64,000 bases of DNA from contig JAIETL010000005.1 in NCBI GenBank assembly GCA_019745195.1, positions 62,001-126,000 of the forward strand, in the 5' to 3' direction. Position 1 is the first letter of the stretch, and each line of letters begins with the position of its first letter. This document shows positions 38,465 through 46,319 of this stretch, piece by piece. The notes under the pieces are model-generated. The model saw only the letters and a program-made list of their open reading frames with translations, made no database searches and was not told the origin of the DNA. Source of the DNA: Beijerinckiaceae bacterium (GTDB lineage: Bacteria > Pseudomonadota > Alphaproteobacteria > Rhizobiales > Beijerinckiaceae). Both the position numbers and the translations under genes were made by a program.

Positions 38465-38587
38465 ATGAAATCATTCGTTTTGGCCGTCGTGTTCGCCGTC
38501 GTTGCCGCTTTTGGCGCGAGCCTCGTGCTCGAAGGCTTCCAGCGCCCCGTCGACACCGCGTACTCGACCGGCGGCGTCAGGTTGTAG
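38465..38587 (+). CDS. 40-residue membrane or secreted miniprotein
   Basis: A short open frame of 40 residues: a basic start (MKSF), a hydrophobic stretch of about 18 residues, then a polar tail (FQRPVDTAYSTGGVRL). GGGGGAAG lies about five bases before the ATG, a strong ribosome-binding site. The tail ends five bases before the convergent mrp stop. The layout fits a single-pass inner-membrane protein or uncleaved signal. I recall similar short proteins in related alphaproteobacteria, but cannot verify this and no function is known to me. Confidence 0.7.
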   Translation: MKSFVLAVVFAVVAAFGASLVLEGFQRPVDTAYSTGGVRL

Positions 38588-38591
38588 AGCC

Positions 38592-39719
38592 CTACTCGAT
38601 CACGATCCGCGGCGCGGCCCTGACCGCGCCTCCAGCCAGCCCCGCCATCACCTTCCGCGCGATCGCTAGATAGGCCTTGGCGTGGCCTGAATCCGGATCG
38701 CTCGCGACGATCGGCCGGCCGCCATCCGAGGTCTCGCGGATCGGCATAGCAAGCGGAACCTCGCCGAGGAACGGCACGCCCTGCCGCTCCGCCTCGTGCC
38801 GCGCCCCGCCATGCGCAAAAATGTCCGAGCGCGTGCCGCATTCCGGGCAGATGAAATAGCTCATATTCTCCACGATGCCGAGGATCGGCACCTCGACCTT
38901 GCGGAACATCGCGACGCCGCGCCGCGCATCGAGCAGGGCCAGGTCCTGCGGCGTCGAGACGATCACGGCGCCGGCCAGCGGCGTCTGCTGCGCCATGGTG
39001 AGCTGCGCGTCGCCGGTGCCGGGCGGCATGTCGACGACCAGCACGTCGAGTTCGCCCCAGGCGACCTCGCGCAGCATCTGGGTGATGGCCGAGATCACCA
39101 TCGGCCCACGCCAGATCATCGGCGTCTCCTCGTCGATCAGGAAGCCGATCGACATGATCTTCAGCCCATAGGCCTCCATCGGCGCGAGCGTGCGGCCCTG
39201 GACCAGGCGCGGCTTGCCGGTGATCCCGAAGATTTTCGGCACTGAGGGGCCATAGATGTCGGCGTCGAGCACGCCGACGCGCAGGCCGAGCGTGGCGAGC
39301 GCGACGGCGAGATTGGCGGTGGTGGTCGATTTGCCGACGCCGCCCTTGCCGCTCGCGACCGCGATGATCTGCTTCACGCCGGGAATGCCGGCGGCCTTGG
39401 GCGTCGGGCCGCCGGGGCCGGGCGTCGGGCGCTGCGTCTGGGCCCGCGCCTGCGCGGCGGCTGATGTCGGGGCCTTGTCCGCAGTCAGCCCGACCAGAAC
39501 CTGCGTCACGCCGGGCAGGCCCGAAACCGCGCTCTCGGCCGCCTTGCGCACCGGCTCCATCGCGGCGGCCTCGGTGGCGTCGATGCCGATGGCGAAGATC
39601 ACCTTGCCGCCGTCGACAAGGATGTTGGCGACGCGGCCGGATGCGGCGAGCGACTGTCCGCTCGCCGGCAGTTTCACCAGTTCGAGCGCCCGCAGAATAT
39701 CGGCTTCGGTCAAGGCCAC
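38592..39719 (-). CDS. mrp: Mrp/NBP35-type Fe-S cluster carrier ATPase
   Basis: A 375-residue ApbC/Mrp-type P-loop ATPase that carries and delivers Fe-S clusters. It has an N-terminal MIP18-like domain (about 1-80), a Pro-rich linker, the deviant Walker A GKGGVGKSTTTANLA (from 124), LDADIYGPS, and the cluster-binding CPEC motif in YFICPECG. GTG 39719 is chosen; GGAG lies eight bases upstream. A tusA gene stands 25 bases upstream on the same strand, forming a sulfur/Fe-S pair. Formate dehydrogenase in this window is one possible client of the cell's Fe-S supply. Confidence 0.93.
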   Translation of the reverse strand: MALTEADILRALELVKLPASGQSLAASGRVANILVDGGKVIFAIGIDATEAAAMEPVRKAAESAVSGLPGVTQVLVGLTADKAPTSAAAQARAQTQRPTPGPGGPTPKAAGIPGVKQIIAVASGKGGVGKSTTTANLAVALATLGLRVGVLDADIYGPSVPKIFGITGKPRLVQGRTLAPMEAYGLKIMSIGFLIDEETPMIWRGPMVISAITQMLREVAWGELDVLVVDMPPGTGDAQLTMAQQTPLAGAVIVSTPQDLALLDARRGVAMFRKVEVPILGIVENMSYFICPECGTRSDIFAHGGARHEAERQGVPFLGEVPLAMPIRETSDGGRPIVASDPDSGHAKAYLAIARKVMAGLAGGAVRAAPRIVIE

Positions 39720-39744
39720 GCTGCCAGCTCCATCCGCCGCGCCG

Positions 39745-39975
39745 TCAGGCCGCGGCCTTGCGAATATGGAAGACGAGCAGCTCGCCATCGCTGTGGCTGT
39801 GCTCGATCAGATCGCCGGTTTCGCGCATCAGGTTGGGAATGTCGATAGCGGCCATCGCATCGGTGCATTCGACGACGAACAGGGCGCCGGGCGCTGCGCC
39901 CTTCAGCGCCTTGCGCACGCGCAAGGCGGGCAGGGGGCATTTCAGGCCGCGCAGATTAAGGGGGGTGGGGGACAT
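39745..39975 (-). CDS. TusA-family sulfur carrier protein
   Basis: A 76-residue TusA/SirA-fold protein. The persulfide-bearing Cys13 is in GLKCPLPALRVRKAL, the family motif. The rest follows the family (VECTDAMAAIDIPNLM). TusA proteins accept sulfur from cysteine desulfurases and relay it to tRNA thiolation, molybdenum cofactor or other targets. It precedes mrp on the same strand. Its position beside Fe-S and near molybdenum genes fits a general sulfur relay, but the target is not shown by sequence. Confidence 0.9.
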   Translation of the reverse strand: MSPTPLNLRGLKCPLPALRVRKALKGAAPGALFVVECTDAMAAIDIPNLMRETGDLIEHSHSDGELLVFHIRKAAA

Positions 39976-39990
39976 GGGGAGCGCCGCGTT

Positions 39991-40143
39991 CCCCTTCTCC
40001 CTCGGGGGAGAAGGTGGCCCGGCGTAGCCGGGTCGGATGAGGGAAGACAGGGCGAGCGCGCTAGAGATGAGCGTCCGCGCTTCGGCGGGGCCCTCATCCG
40101 TCAGCGCTCCGCGCTGCCACCTTCTCCCCCGAGGGGATAAAGG
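39991..40143. repeat. Palindromic repeat, CCCTTCTCCC family (copy 2)
   Basis: Two inverted arms with CCCCTTCTCCCTCGGGGGAG and CACCTTCTCCCCCGAGGGG flank about 60 bases of unique sequence. It lies between the tusA and fadB genes, both on the minus strand. Confidence 0.85.
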
Positions 40144-40153
40144 CGGTCAAGCG

Positions 40154-42349
40154 CTAAGCTGCCTTCGCCGCCCCGTAATAGCTCTCGCCGGTCTTGGCCA
40201 TGCGCTTCAGCTGCCGGTTCGGCTTGAAGCGCTCGCCATGCCTCTTCGCCAGCCCTTCGCAAAGCTTCACGAAGGCAGCCGCGCCCATATTGTCGATATA
40301 GCTCAGCGTGCCGCCTGAATAGGGCGCGAAGCCGAAGCCGATGATCGAGCCGACATCGGCCTCGCGCGGATCGGTGACGACGCCTTCCTCATAGGTGCGC
40401 GCGGCCTCCAGCGCCTGCGTCACCAGCAGGCGGTGGATCAACTCCTGCATGTCGACCTTCTCGGGATCGATGCGGTTCTTCGTCAGCTCGGCGAGGCCGG
40501 GCCAGAGCCGCTTGGGCCCGGCTTCCGGGTAGTCGTAAAAACCCTTCTTGTTCTTGCGGCCGAGACGGCCGTGTTTCTCGACCATGTCCGACAGCAGCTT
40601 CTCCTGCGCCGGATCGACCGCCGCGTCGCCGAGCTGGACCTTGGTCGCCTTCAGCACCTTGAAGGCGAGATCGACCGCGACCTCGTCGTTGAGCGACAGC
40701 GGCCCGACCGGCATGCCGGCCTGCTTGCCCGCCTGCTCGATCATCGCCGGCGGCACGCCCTCCATCAGCATGAGGTGACCCTCGCGGATGTAGTTGCCGA
40801 CGCAGCGATTGGCATAGAAGCCGCGCGTGTCGTTGACGACGATCGGCGTCTTCTTGATGGCGCGGACGAAGTCGAGCGCCATGGCGAGCGCCTTCTTGCC
40901 GGTCTTCTTCGCCATGATGATCTCGACCAGCAGCATCTTCTCGACCGGCGAGAAGAAATGCACGCCGATGAAATTCTTCGGCCTTTGCGAGTGCTCGGCG
41001 AGCCCCGTGATCGGCAGGGTCGAGGTGTTGGAGCCGAAGATGGTCTTGGGGCCGACGGCGGCCTCGACCTTGGCGATCACCTCGGCCTTGACCTTCGGAT
41101 CCTCGAACACGGCCTCGACGATCAGGTCGCAGCCCTTCAGGGCGGCGTAGTCGGCCGTCGCCGTGATGCGGCCGAGCAGCGCGTCGCGGTCGGCGGTCTT
41201 GGCGCGGCCCTTCATGATCTGGTCGGAGACCAGCTTGTGCGAATAGGCCTTGCCCTTGTCGGCGGCCTCCTGGTCGCGGTCGACCAGCACGACGTCCAGC
41301 CCGTTCTGGGCCGAGACATAGGCGATGCCGGCGCCCATGAAGCCGGCGCCGACGATGCCGACCTTCTTCAGCTTGGAAGCGGGCACGTCGGCCGGGCGGC
41401 GCGCGCCCTTGTTGAGTTCCTGCATCGAGACGAAGAGCGAGCGGATCATCGAGGCCGCCTCCTTCGTCCGCAGGATCTTCGCGAAATAGCGGCTCTCGAT
41501 CTTCAGGCCGAGGTCGATCGGGAGCTGCAGCCCCTCATAGACCGCCGACAGGATGGCGCGGGCGGCCGGGTAGTTGTCGTTGGTCTCGCGCCGATAGATC
41601 GCGTTGGCAGGCGGCCAGATTTGCATGCCGGCCGGCGAATGGACCTTGTTGGAGGGCAGCTTGAAGCCCTTCTGGTCCCAGGGCGCGGTCGCCGCCGGGT
41701 TGGCCTTGAGCCAGTCCTTCGCGTTCTGGACGAGCTCAGTGCGGGGCGCGACGGCATGAACGAGGCCGGTGTTGCGGGCGGGAAGCGCCTTCACCTGCTC
41801 GCCCTTGAACATCATCTGCAGCGCGTCGCCGGTCTGCATCAGCCGCGCCACGCGCTGCGTGCCGCCGGCTCCCGGGAACAATCCCACCTTGATCTCGGGC
41901 AGGCCGACGCGGGTGGAGGCGTCGTCGGAGGCGACGCGATACTGGCAGGCGAGCGCAAGTTCGAACGCCCCGCCGAGGCAGACGCCGTGGATCGCGGCGG
42001 CGAACGGCTTCCCGCAGGTCTCGAGCTTGCGATAGAGCAGCGAGAGCTTCCGGCTCTCGTCGAAAAAAGTCTGCATCGCGACCTGCTCGCCCTTGTCCTT
42101 GGCCAAGCCCACGTAGAGGTCGCGCAGGCCCTGCAGCATGGTCAGGTCCGCGCCGCCGGAGAAGGCCTCCTTGCCGGAGGTGATCACGCAGCCCTTGATG
42201 GCCTCGTCCGAGGCCACCTTGTCGATGATGGCGTCGAGTTCGGCCATCAGCTCGGGCGTGATGACGTTCATCGAGCGACCGGGCATGTCCCAGGTCGCGG
42301 TCGCGATGCCATCAGCGTCGGTCTCGAAGCGGAAATTGGTGAGGTTCAT
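40154..42349 (-). CDS. fadB: Fatty acid oxidation bifunctional protein: enoyl-CoA hydratase / 3-hydroxyacyl-CoA dehydrogenase
   Basis: A 731-residue multifunctional enzyme. The N-terminal 300 residues are an enoyl-CoA hydratase, with the two Glu positions in GGAFELALA and LPEIKVGLFPGAGG. From about residue 325 comes the NAD-binding domain (KVGIVGAGFMGAGIAY) with the catalytic His in IGVHFFSPVEKM, then the C-terminal dehydrogenase domain. It converts trans-2-enoyl-CoA to 3-ketoacyl-CoA in beta-oxidation. The thiolase and acyl-CoA dehydrogenase lie upstream on the same strand, but a DUF559 gene and repeats interrupt between it and the thiolase. GGAGAG precedes the ATG. Confidence 0.95.
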   Translation of the reverse strand: MNLTNFRFETDADGIATATWDMPGRSMNVITPELMAELDAIIDKVASDEAIKGCVITSGKEAFSGGADLTMLQGLRDLYVGLAKDKGEQVAMQTFFDESRKLSLLYRKLETCGKPFAAAIHGVCLGGAFELALACQYRVASDDASTRVGLPEIKVGLFPGAGGTQRVARLMQTGDALQMMFKGEQVKALPARNTGLVHAVAPRTELVQNAKDWLKANPAATAPWDQKGFKLPSNKVHSPAGMQIWPPANAIYRRETNDNYPAARAILSAVYEGLQLPIDLGLKIESRYFAKILRTKEAASMIRSLFVSMQELNKGARRPADVPASKLKKVGIVGAGFMGAGIAYVSAQNGLDVVLVDRDQEAADKGKAYSHKLVSDQIMKGRAKTADRDALLGRITATADYAALKGCDLIVEAVFEDPKVKAEVIAKVEAAVGPKTIFGSNTSTLPITGLAEHSQRPKNFIGVHFFSPVEKMLLVEIIMAKKTGKKALAMALDFVRAIKKTPIVVNDTRGFYANRCVGNYIREGHLMLMEGVPPAMIEQAGKQAGMPVGPLSLNDEVAVDLAFKVLKATKVQLGDAAVDPAQEKLLSDMVEKHGRLGRKNKKGFYDYPEAGPKRLWPGLAELTKNRIDPEKVDMQELIHRLLVTQALEAARTYEEGVVTDPREADVGSIIGFGFAPYSGGTLSYIDNMGAAAFVKLCEGLAKRHGERFKPNRQLKRMAKTGESYYGAAKAA

Positions 42350-42822
42350 GGGGACTCTCCTGAATCCAGGTGGCTCCCCTTCTCCCCTCGGGGGAGAAGG
42401 TGGCCCCGCGAAGCGGGGTCGGATGAGGGCCGGCCCGGCGCAGCCGGGACGGATGCGAGATGGCGTGCGAACGCGAGGCGTTGATCGATTTCGCGCAGGA
42501 CGAGTTCGAGGCCGGTCAAGACAATGTCGTTAGTGAAGCGGAGAATGAGGTAACCCTGACTCCGTAGGACTGAATCGCGCTGCGCATCGTGACAGCGCTG
42601 CTGGGCGTCTTCATGCGGCTCGCCATCCAGCTCCACGATGAGGCGCTGCTCGAAACAGCAGAAGTCGGCGATATATGGGCCGATCGCCATCTGCCGCTTG
42701 AACTTCAGCCCGCCGAACCGTCGGCCGCGCACCGCTTGCCAGAACATCGCTTCCGCGCATGTCGGCTCACGGCGCTGGCCGCGCCCGAAATCACGAGTGC
42801 GGGTGCTGTTCCAACGTTGCAG
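42346..42822 (-). CDS. DUF559 (Vsr-like) endonuclease-domain protein bracketed by repeats
   Basis: A 158-residue protein of the DUF559 family, related in fold to very-short-patch-repair endonucleases. Landmarks are AEAMFWQAVRGRRFGGLKF, PYIADFCCFEQRLIVELDG and a late RSQGYLILRFTN. Upstream of the usual ATG (42747) the frame stays open with family-like residues (QRREPTCAEA) to a stop at 42832. A CTG at 42822 preceded by AGGAGG at five bases is the best start, though non-canonical. The last 35 or so residues are encoded by a repeat, so the original end is lost. Its stop overlaps the fadB ATG. Two inverted repeat arms flank the gene. Confidence 0.78.
   Translation of the reverse strand: MQRWNSTRTRDFGRGQRREPTCAEAMFWQAVRGRRFGGLKFKRQMAIGPYIADFCCFEQRLIVELDGEPHEDAQQRCHDAQRDSVLRSQGYLILRFTNDIVLTGLELVLREIDQRLAFARHLASVPAAPGRPSSDPASRGHLLPRGEKGSHLDSGESP
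42376..42456. repeat. Repeat half, CCCTTCTCCC family (copy 3, left arm)
   Basis: CCCCTTCTCCCCTCGGGGGAG, followed by a GC-rich hairpin and ATGAGGG. It matches inverted sequence at 42858-42934 on the far side of the DUF559 gene. Its minus-strand reading forms the C-terminus of that protein. Confidence 0.8.
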
Positions 42823-42857
42823 TGGAGCCTCCTACGCGTCATGACTTTGAAAACCGC

Positions 42858-42934
42858 GTCCGACCCCGCTTCGCGGGCTCGGCCCTCATCCGTCAGCGCT
42901 GCGCGCTGCCACCTTCTCCCTCGAGGGGAGAAGG
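42858..42934. repeat. Repeat half, CCCTTCTCCC family (copy 3, right arm)
   Basis: The inverted partner of 42376-42456: CCCTCATCCGTCAGCGC then CACCTTCTCCCTCGAGGGG. The pair encloses the DUF559 gene. Confidence 0.8.
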
Positions 42935-42941
42935 ATTGGCG

Positions 42942-44150
42942 CTAGACCCGTTCGATGATCGTCGCCACGCCCATGCCGGCCGCGACGCACAAGGTCACCA
43001 GCGCCGTGGTCTTGTTCGTCCGCTCCAGCTCGTCGAGCACGGTGCCGAGGATCATCGCGCCTGTCGCCCCGAGCGGGTGACCCATCGCGATCGCGCCGCC
43101 ATTGACGTTGAGGATGTCGTCGTCGATGTCGAAGGCCTGCTGGAAGCGCAGCACGACTGAGGAGAAGGCTTCGTTCAGCTCGAACAGGTCGATGTCCTTC
43201 GTCGTCATGCCGGCCTTCTTCAGCACCAGCTCGGTGACGTCGACCGGGCCGGTCAGCATCAGGGCGAGATCGGAGCCGACGGTTGCGAAGGCGCGGATGC
43301 GGGCGCGGGGTTTCAGCCCTGCGGCCTTCCCGCCCTTCTTTGAGCCGACCAGAACGGCCGCCGCGCCATCGACGATGCCGGACGAATTGCCGGCATGGTG
43401 GACATGGTTGACGAACTCGACATCCGGATGCGCCGCGGTCGCGACCGCGTCAAAACCGCCCATCTCGCCCATCTGGACGAAAGAGGCCTTCAGCGCCGCC
43501 AGCGCCTGCATGTCGGTGTTGGGGCGGATCGTCTCGTCGCGATCGAGGATGATCAGGCCGTTGACGTCGGTCACCGGGATCACGGAGTTCTTGAAGCGGC
43601 CCTCGCCCCAGGCGGCGGCCGCGCGCTTGTGCGAGCGCACGGCATAGGCATCGACATCGTCGCGGGAAAAGCCGTATTTCGTGGCGATCAGGTCGGCCGA
43701 GATGCCCTGCGGCATGAAATAGGTGTCGATGGCGACGCTGGGATCGACCGCGATGCCGAAGCCCGAAGCACCCATGCCGACGCGGCTCATGCTCTCGACG
43801 CCGCCGCCGATCGCCAGCTCCTTCTGGCCCGACATCACCTGCGCGGCCGCGAAGTTCACCGCATCGAGCCCCGAGGCGCAGAAGCGGTTGATCTGGATGC
43901 CGGGCACCTCCTTGCCGTAGCCGGCCTTCAGCGCGACCGTGCGGGCGATGTCCGCGCCGGCCTCGCCGACCGGATCGACGCAGCCGAAGACGACGTCCTC
44001 GACCAGCTTCGGCTCGAAACCGCCGCGCTCCTTCAGCGCGCGCAGCGTGGTGGTGCCGAGCTCGATCGCGGTGACCTCGTGCAACGAGCCGTCCGCCTTG
44101 CCCTTGCCGCGCGGCGTGCGGACATGGTCGTAGATGAATGCGTCTGCCAT
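42942..44150 (-). CDS. fadA: Acetyl-CoA acyltransferase (thiolase)
   Basis: A 402-residue thiolase that cleaves 3-ketoacyl-CoA to acetyl-CoA and a shortened acyl-CoA. The nucleophile is Cys91 in NRFCASGLDA. The other active-site elements are NEAFSSV, the His in GGAIAMGHPLGATGA and the second Cys in LVTLCVAAGMGVA. Start ATG 44150 has GGGAGG upstream; the longer frame beyond it is spurious. It is the middle gene of the fadE-fadA-fadB order read on the minus strand. Confidence 0.95.
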   Translation of the reverse strand: MADAFIYDHVRTPRGKGKADGSLHEVTAIELGTTTLRALKERGGFEPKLVEDVVFGCVDPVGEAGADIARTVALKAGYGKEVPGIQINRFCASGLDAVNFAAAQVMSGQKELAIGGGVESMSRVGMGASGFGIAVDPSVAIDTYFMPQGISADLIATKYGFSRDDVDAYAVRSHKRAAAAWGEGRFKNSVIPVTDVNGLIILDRDETIRPNTDMQALAALKASFVQMGEMGGFDAVATAAHPDVEFVNHVHHAGNSSGIVDGAAAVLVGSKKGGKAAGLKPRARIRAFATVGSDLALMLTGPVDVTELVLKKAGMTTKDIDLFELNEAFSSVVLRFQQAFDIDDDILNVNGGAIAMGHPLGATGAMILGTVLDELERTNKTTALVTLCVAAGMGVATIIERV

Positions 44151-44191
44151 TTGCGGCCTCCCGGGTGGTATTCTTTTCGCTTGAACCTGGC

Positions 44192-44267
44192 CGTCATTGC
44201 GAGCGCAGCGAAGCAATCCAGCGTTTGCGCGAGACCTCTGGATTGCTTCGCTGCGCTCGCAATGACG
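44192..44267. repeat. Palindromic repeat, CATTGCGAG family (copy 3)
   Basis: A 76-base inverted repeat between the acyl-CoA dehydrogenase stop (44276) and the thiolase start (44150), opening with CGTCATTGCGAGCGCAGCG. It lies in the predicted intra-operon spacer. Confidence 0.85.
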
Positions 44268-44275
44268 AGCTTGCG

Positions 44276-46072
44276 TCAGAATTGATCGGCGCTCAGCGCC
44301 ATCGTCGAATCCGCGCCCGATGTGATCCGGGTCAGATGCGCCGCCGTCTCCGGCAGCGAGCGCTCCATGAAGAAGCGCGCCGTCGCCAGCTTCGTGTTCA
44401 TCCGCTCGGTCGAACCGTTCGCGCCGGCCTTGAGCTTGTCCTGCGCGACCTTGGCCATCTTCGCCCACATATAGCCGAGCGAGACCAGTCCGAGCAGATG
44501 CATGTAGTCGGTCGCGCCCGCGCCGGCATTGTCTGGCTTGGCGAGCGCGTTCTGCATGAACCACATCGTCGCCTGCTGGAGATGGCCGAGCGAGGCCGCA
44601 AGCGGGGTCAGCAGCGGCTTCAGCGCCTCGTCCTCGCCGTTTTCCTTCAGGAAGCCGCCGACCTCGTTGAAGAAGGCCATGATGGCGCGCCCGCCGTCGC
44701 GGCCGAGCTTGCGGCCGACGAGGTCCATCGCCTGCACGCCGTTGGCGCCCTCGTAGATCATCGCGATGCGGGCGTCGCGGACGAACTGCTCCATGCCCCA
44801 TTCGGCGATGTAGCCATGGCCGCCATACATCTGCTGGGCCTTGACCGCATTGTCGAAGCCGACATCGGTCAGCACGCCCTTGAGCACCGGCGTCATCAGG
44901 CCGAGCTGGTCGTCGGCGGCCTGGCGCTCGGCGGCGTCGCCCGAGCGATGGGCGATGTCGGACTTGATCGCGTTCCAGAGCACGAAGGCGCGTGCCGCCT
45001 CGTTGAAGGCCTTGATCGACATCAGCGTGCGGCGCACGTCGGGATGGACGATGATCGGGTCGGCGGCCTTGGCAGGCTCCTTCGCGCCGGTCAGCGCCCG
45101 GCCCTGAATGCGGTCCTTCGCATAGGCGACCGCGTTCTGGTAGGCGACCTCGGACTGGGCCAGCCCCTGGATCGCGACGCCGAGCCTTGCCTCGTTCATC
45201 ATCACGAACATGGCGTTGAGGCCCTTGTTCTCCGCGCCGATGAGCCAGCCCTTCGCCCCGTCATAATTCATGACGCAGGTGGCGTTGCCGTGAATACCCA
45301 TCTTGTGCTCGATCGAGCCGCAGGAGACGTGGTTGTTCTCGCCAACGGAGCCGTCCGCGCCCACGCTGTTGCGCGGCACGACGAAGAGCGAGATGCCCTT
45401 CACGCCGGCCGGCGCACCCTCGATCCGCGCCAGCACCAGATGGATGATGTTCTCGGTGATGTCCTGCTCGCCGGCCGAGATGAAGATCTTCGTGCCGGTG
45501 ATGGCGTAGGAGCCGTCTCCCTGCGGCACGGCCTTGGTCTTGATCAGGCCGAGATCGGTGCCGCAATGCGGCTCGGTCAGGTTCATGGTGCCCGACCAGA
45601 CGCCCTCGATCATCTTGGGGATGTAGGTGCGCTTCTGCTCGTCGGAGCCATGGACGTAGAGCGCCGCGATCGCGCCCATGGTCAGGCCGGGATACATCGC
45701 GAAGGCCATGTTCGCCGAGGAGGCGAACTCGTTCATCACCGCGCCCAGCGTATAGGGCAGGCCCTGCCCGCCATAGTCCGGGTCCATGGCCAGCCCGATC
45801 CAGCCGCCCTGCGCATAGGCCTCGTGCGCGGCCTTGAAGCCCTTCGGCGTGGTCACCCTGCCGTCGGGATGGCGCGTGCAGCCTTCCTGGTCGCCCGACA
45901 GGTTGATCGGCTGCAGAACCTCTTCGCAGAGCTTCGCGCCTTCGCCGAGCACGGCCTCGACCACGTCGGGCGTCGCATCGGCGAAACCAGGCAGGTTGTT
46001 GTAGCGTTCGATGTTGAAGACGTCGTTCAGCAGGAACAACGTGTCTTCGACGGGCGCCTTGTAGACCGGCAT
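44276..46072 (-). CDS. Acyl-CoA dehydrogenase
   Basis: A 598-residue acyl-CoA dehydrogenase of the long AcdA/FadE12-like type, which has an N-terminal cap and a C-terminal extension. It performs the first oxidation of beta-oxidation with FAD. Landmarks are FLLNDVFNIERY near the start, MNLTEPHCGTDLGL in the middle, the catalytic-region MIYEGANGVQAMDLVGRKL near residue 435, and QQMYGGHGYIAEWGMEQF. GGGAGGA lies before the ATG. The gene leads the beta-oxidation set and its upstream region has a palindrome overlapping a promoter-like sequence. Confidence 0.93.
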   Translation of the reverse strand: MPVYKAPVEDTLFLLNDVFNIERYNNLPGFADATPDVVEAVLGEGAKLCEEVLQPINLSGDQEGCTRHPDGRVTTPKGFKAAHEAYAQGGWIGLAMDPDYGGQGLPYTLGAVMNEFASSANMAFAMYPGLTMGAIAALYVHGSDEQKRTYIPKMIEGVWSGTMNLTEPHCGTDLGLIKTKAVPQGDGSYAITGTKIFISAGEQDITENIIHLVLARIEGAPAGVKGISLFVVPRNSVGADGSVGENNHVSCGSIEHKMGIHGNATCVMNYDGAKGWLIGAENKGLNAMFVMMNEARLGVAIQGLAQSEVAYQNAVAYAKDRIQGRALTGAKEPAKAADPIIVHPDVRRTLMSIKAFNEAARAFVLWNAIKSDIAHRSGDAAERQAADDQLGLMTPVLKGVLTDVGFDNAVKAQQMYGGHGYIAEWGMEQFVRDARIAMIYEGANGVQAMDLVGRKLGRDGGRAIMAFFNEVGGFLKENGEDEALKPLLTPLAASLGHLQQATMWFMQNALAKPDNAGAGATDYMHLLGLVSLGYMWAKMAKVAQDKLKAGANGSTERMNTKLATARFFMERSLPETAAHLTRITSGADSTMALSADQF

Positions 46073-46147
46073 CGCATCCTCCCTCGGTGGTCTCGACGTG
46101 TTCTGGCAAGGAACCGCGCGGCCGGTCGCAGCCGGTGGCGTCCTCGA

Positions 46148-46182
46148 TAGTTCATATATAAACTATTTGACGTCCAGGGCAA
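46148..46182 (-). promoter_or_regulatory. Candidate acyl-CoA dehydrogenase promoter with palindrome
   Basis: On the minus strand TTGCCC (46177-46182) is followed after 18 bases by TATATG (46153-46158). An 18-base near-palindrome, TAGTTTATATATGAACTA (46148-46165), overlaps the -10. This AT-rich block stands out in a GC-rich window. The binding regulator is unknown; the adjacent MerR protein is one candidate. Confidence 0.45.
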
Positions 46183-46239
46183 GAGGGTATGCCCGCCCTT
46201 CGATGCTGCCGGTCATCATCGCCCCGTCGTCGCCAAAGC

Positions 46240-46270
46240 AAAAGGCCCCGGACGCATGTCCGGGGCCTTT
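46240..46270 (-). terminator. Rho-independent terminator of the MerR gene
   Basis: A perfect 13-base stem (46241-46253 and 46258-46270) with a 4-base loop. On the minus strand it is followed by TTTTGCTTT. It stands about 50 bases after the merR stop. The plus-strand direction has only a weak T tail. Confidence 0.8.
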
Positions 46271-46319
46271 ATTGCGACGCTGACAGGGAGTCCGGCGCAA
46301 GATCGCGCCCGGCGCTGGC

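Noticed and set aside
40433-42484. A 683-codon open frame opposite fadB
   Set aside because: It is an antisense shadow of a clear beta-oxidation gene. Long stop-free antisense frames are expected at this GC content and its protein has low-complexity Arg/Gly/Asp-rich composition.
14272-45000. Spaced repeats considered as a CRISPR array
   Set aside because: Copies are kilobases apart, palindromic, and lack regular short spacers or cas genes.
44138-46150. A 670-codon open frame opposite the acyl-CoA dehydrogenase gene
   Set aside because: Antisense shadow; no family motifs and no suitable ribosome-binding site.
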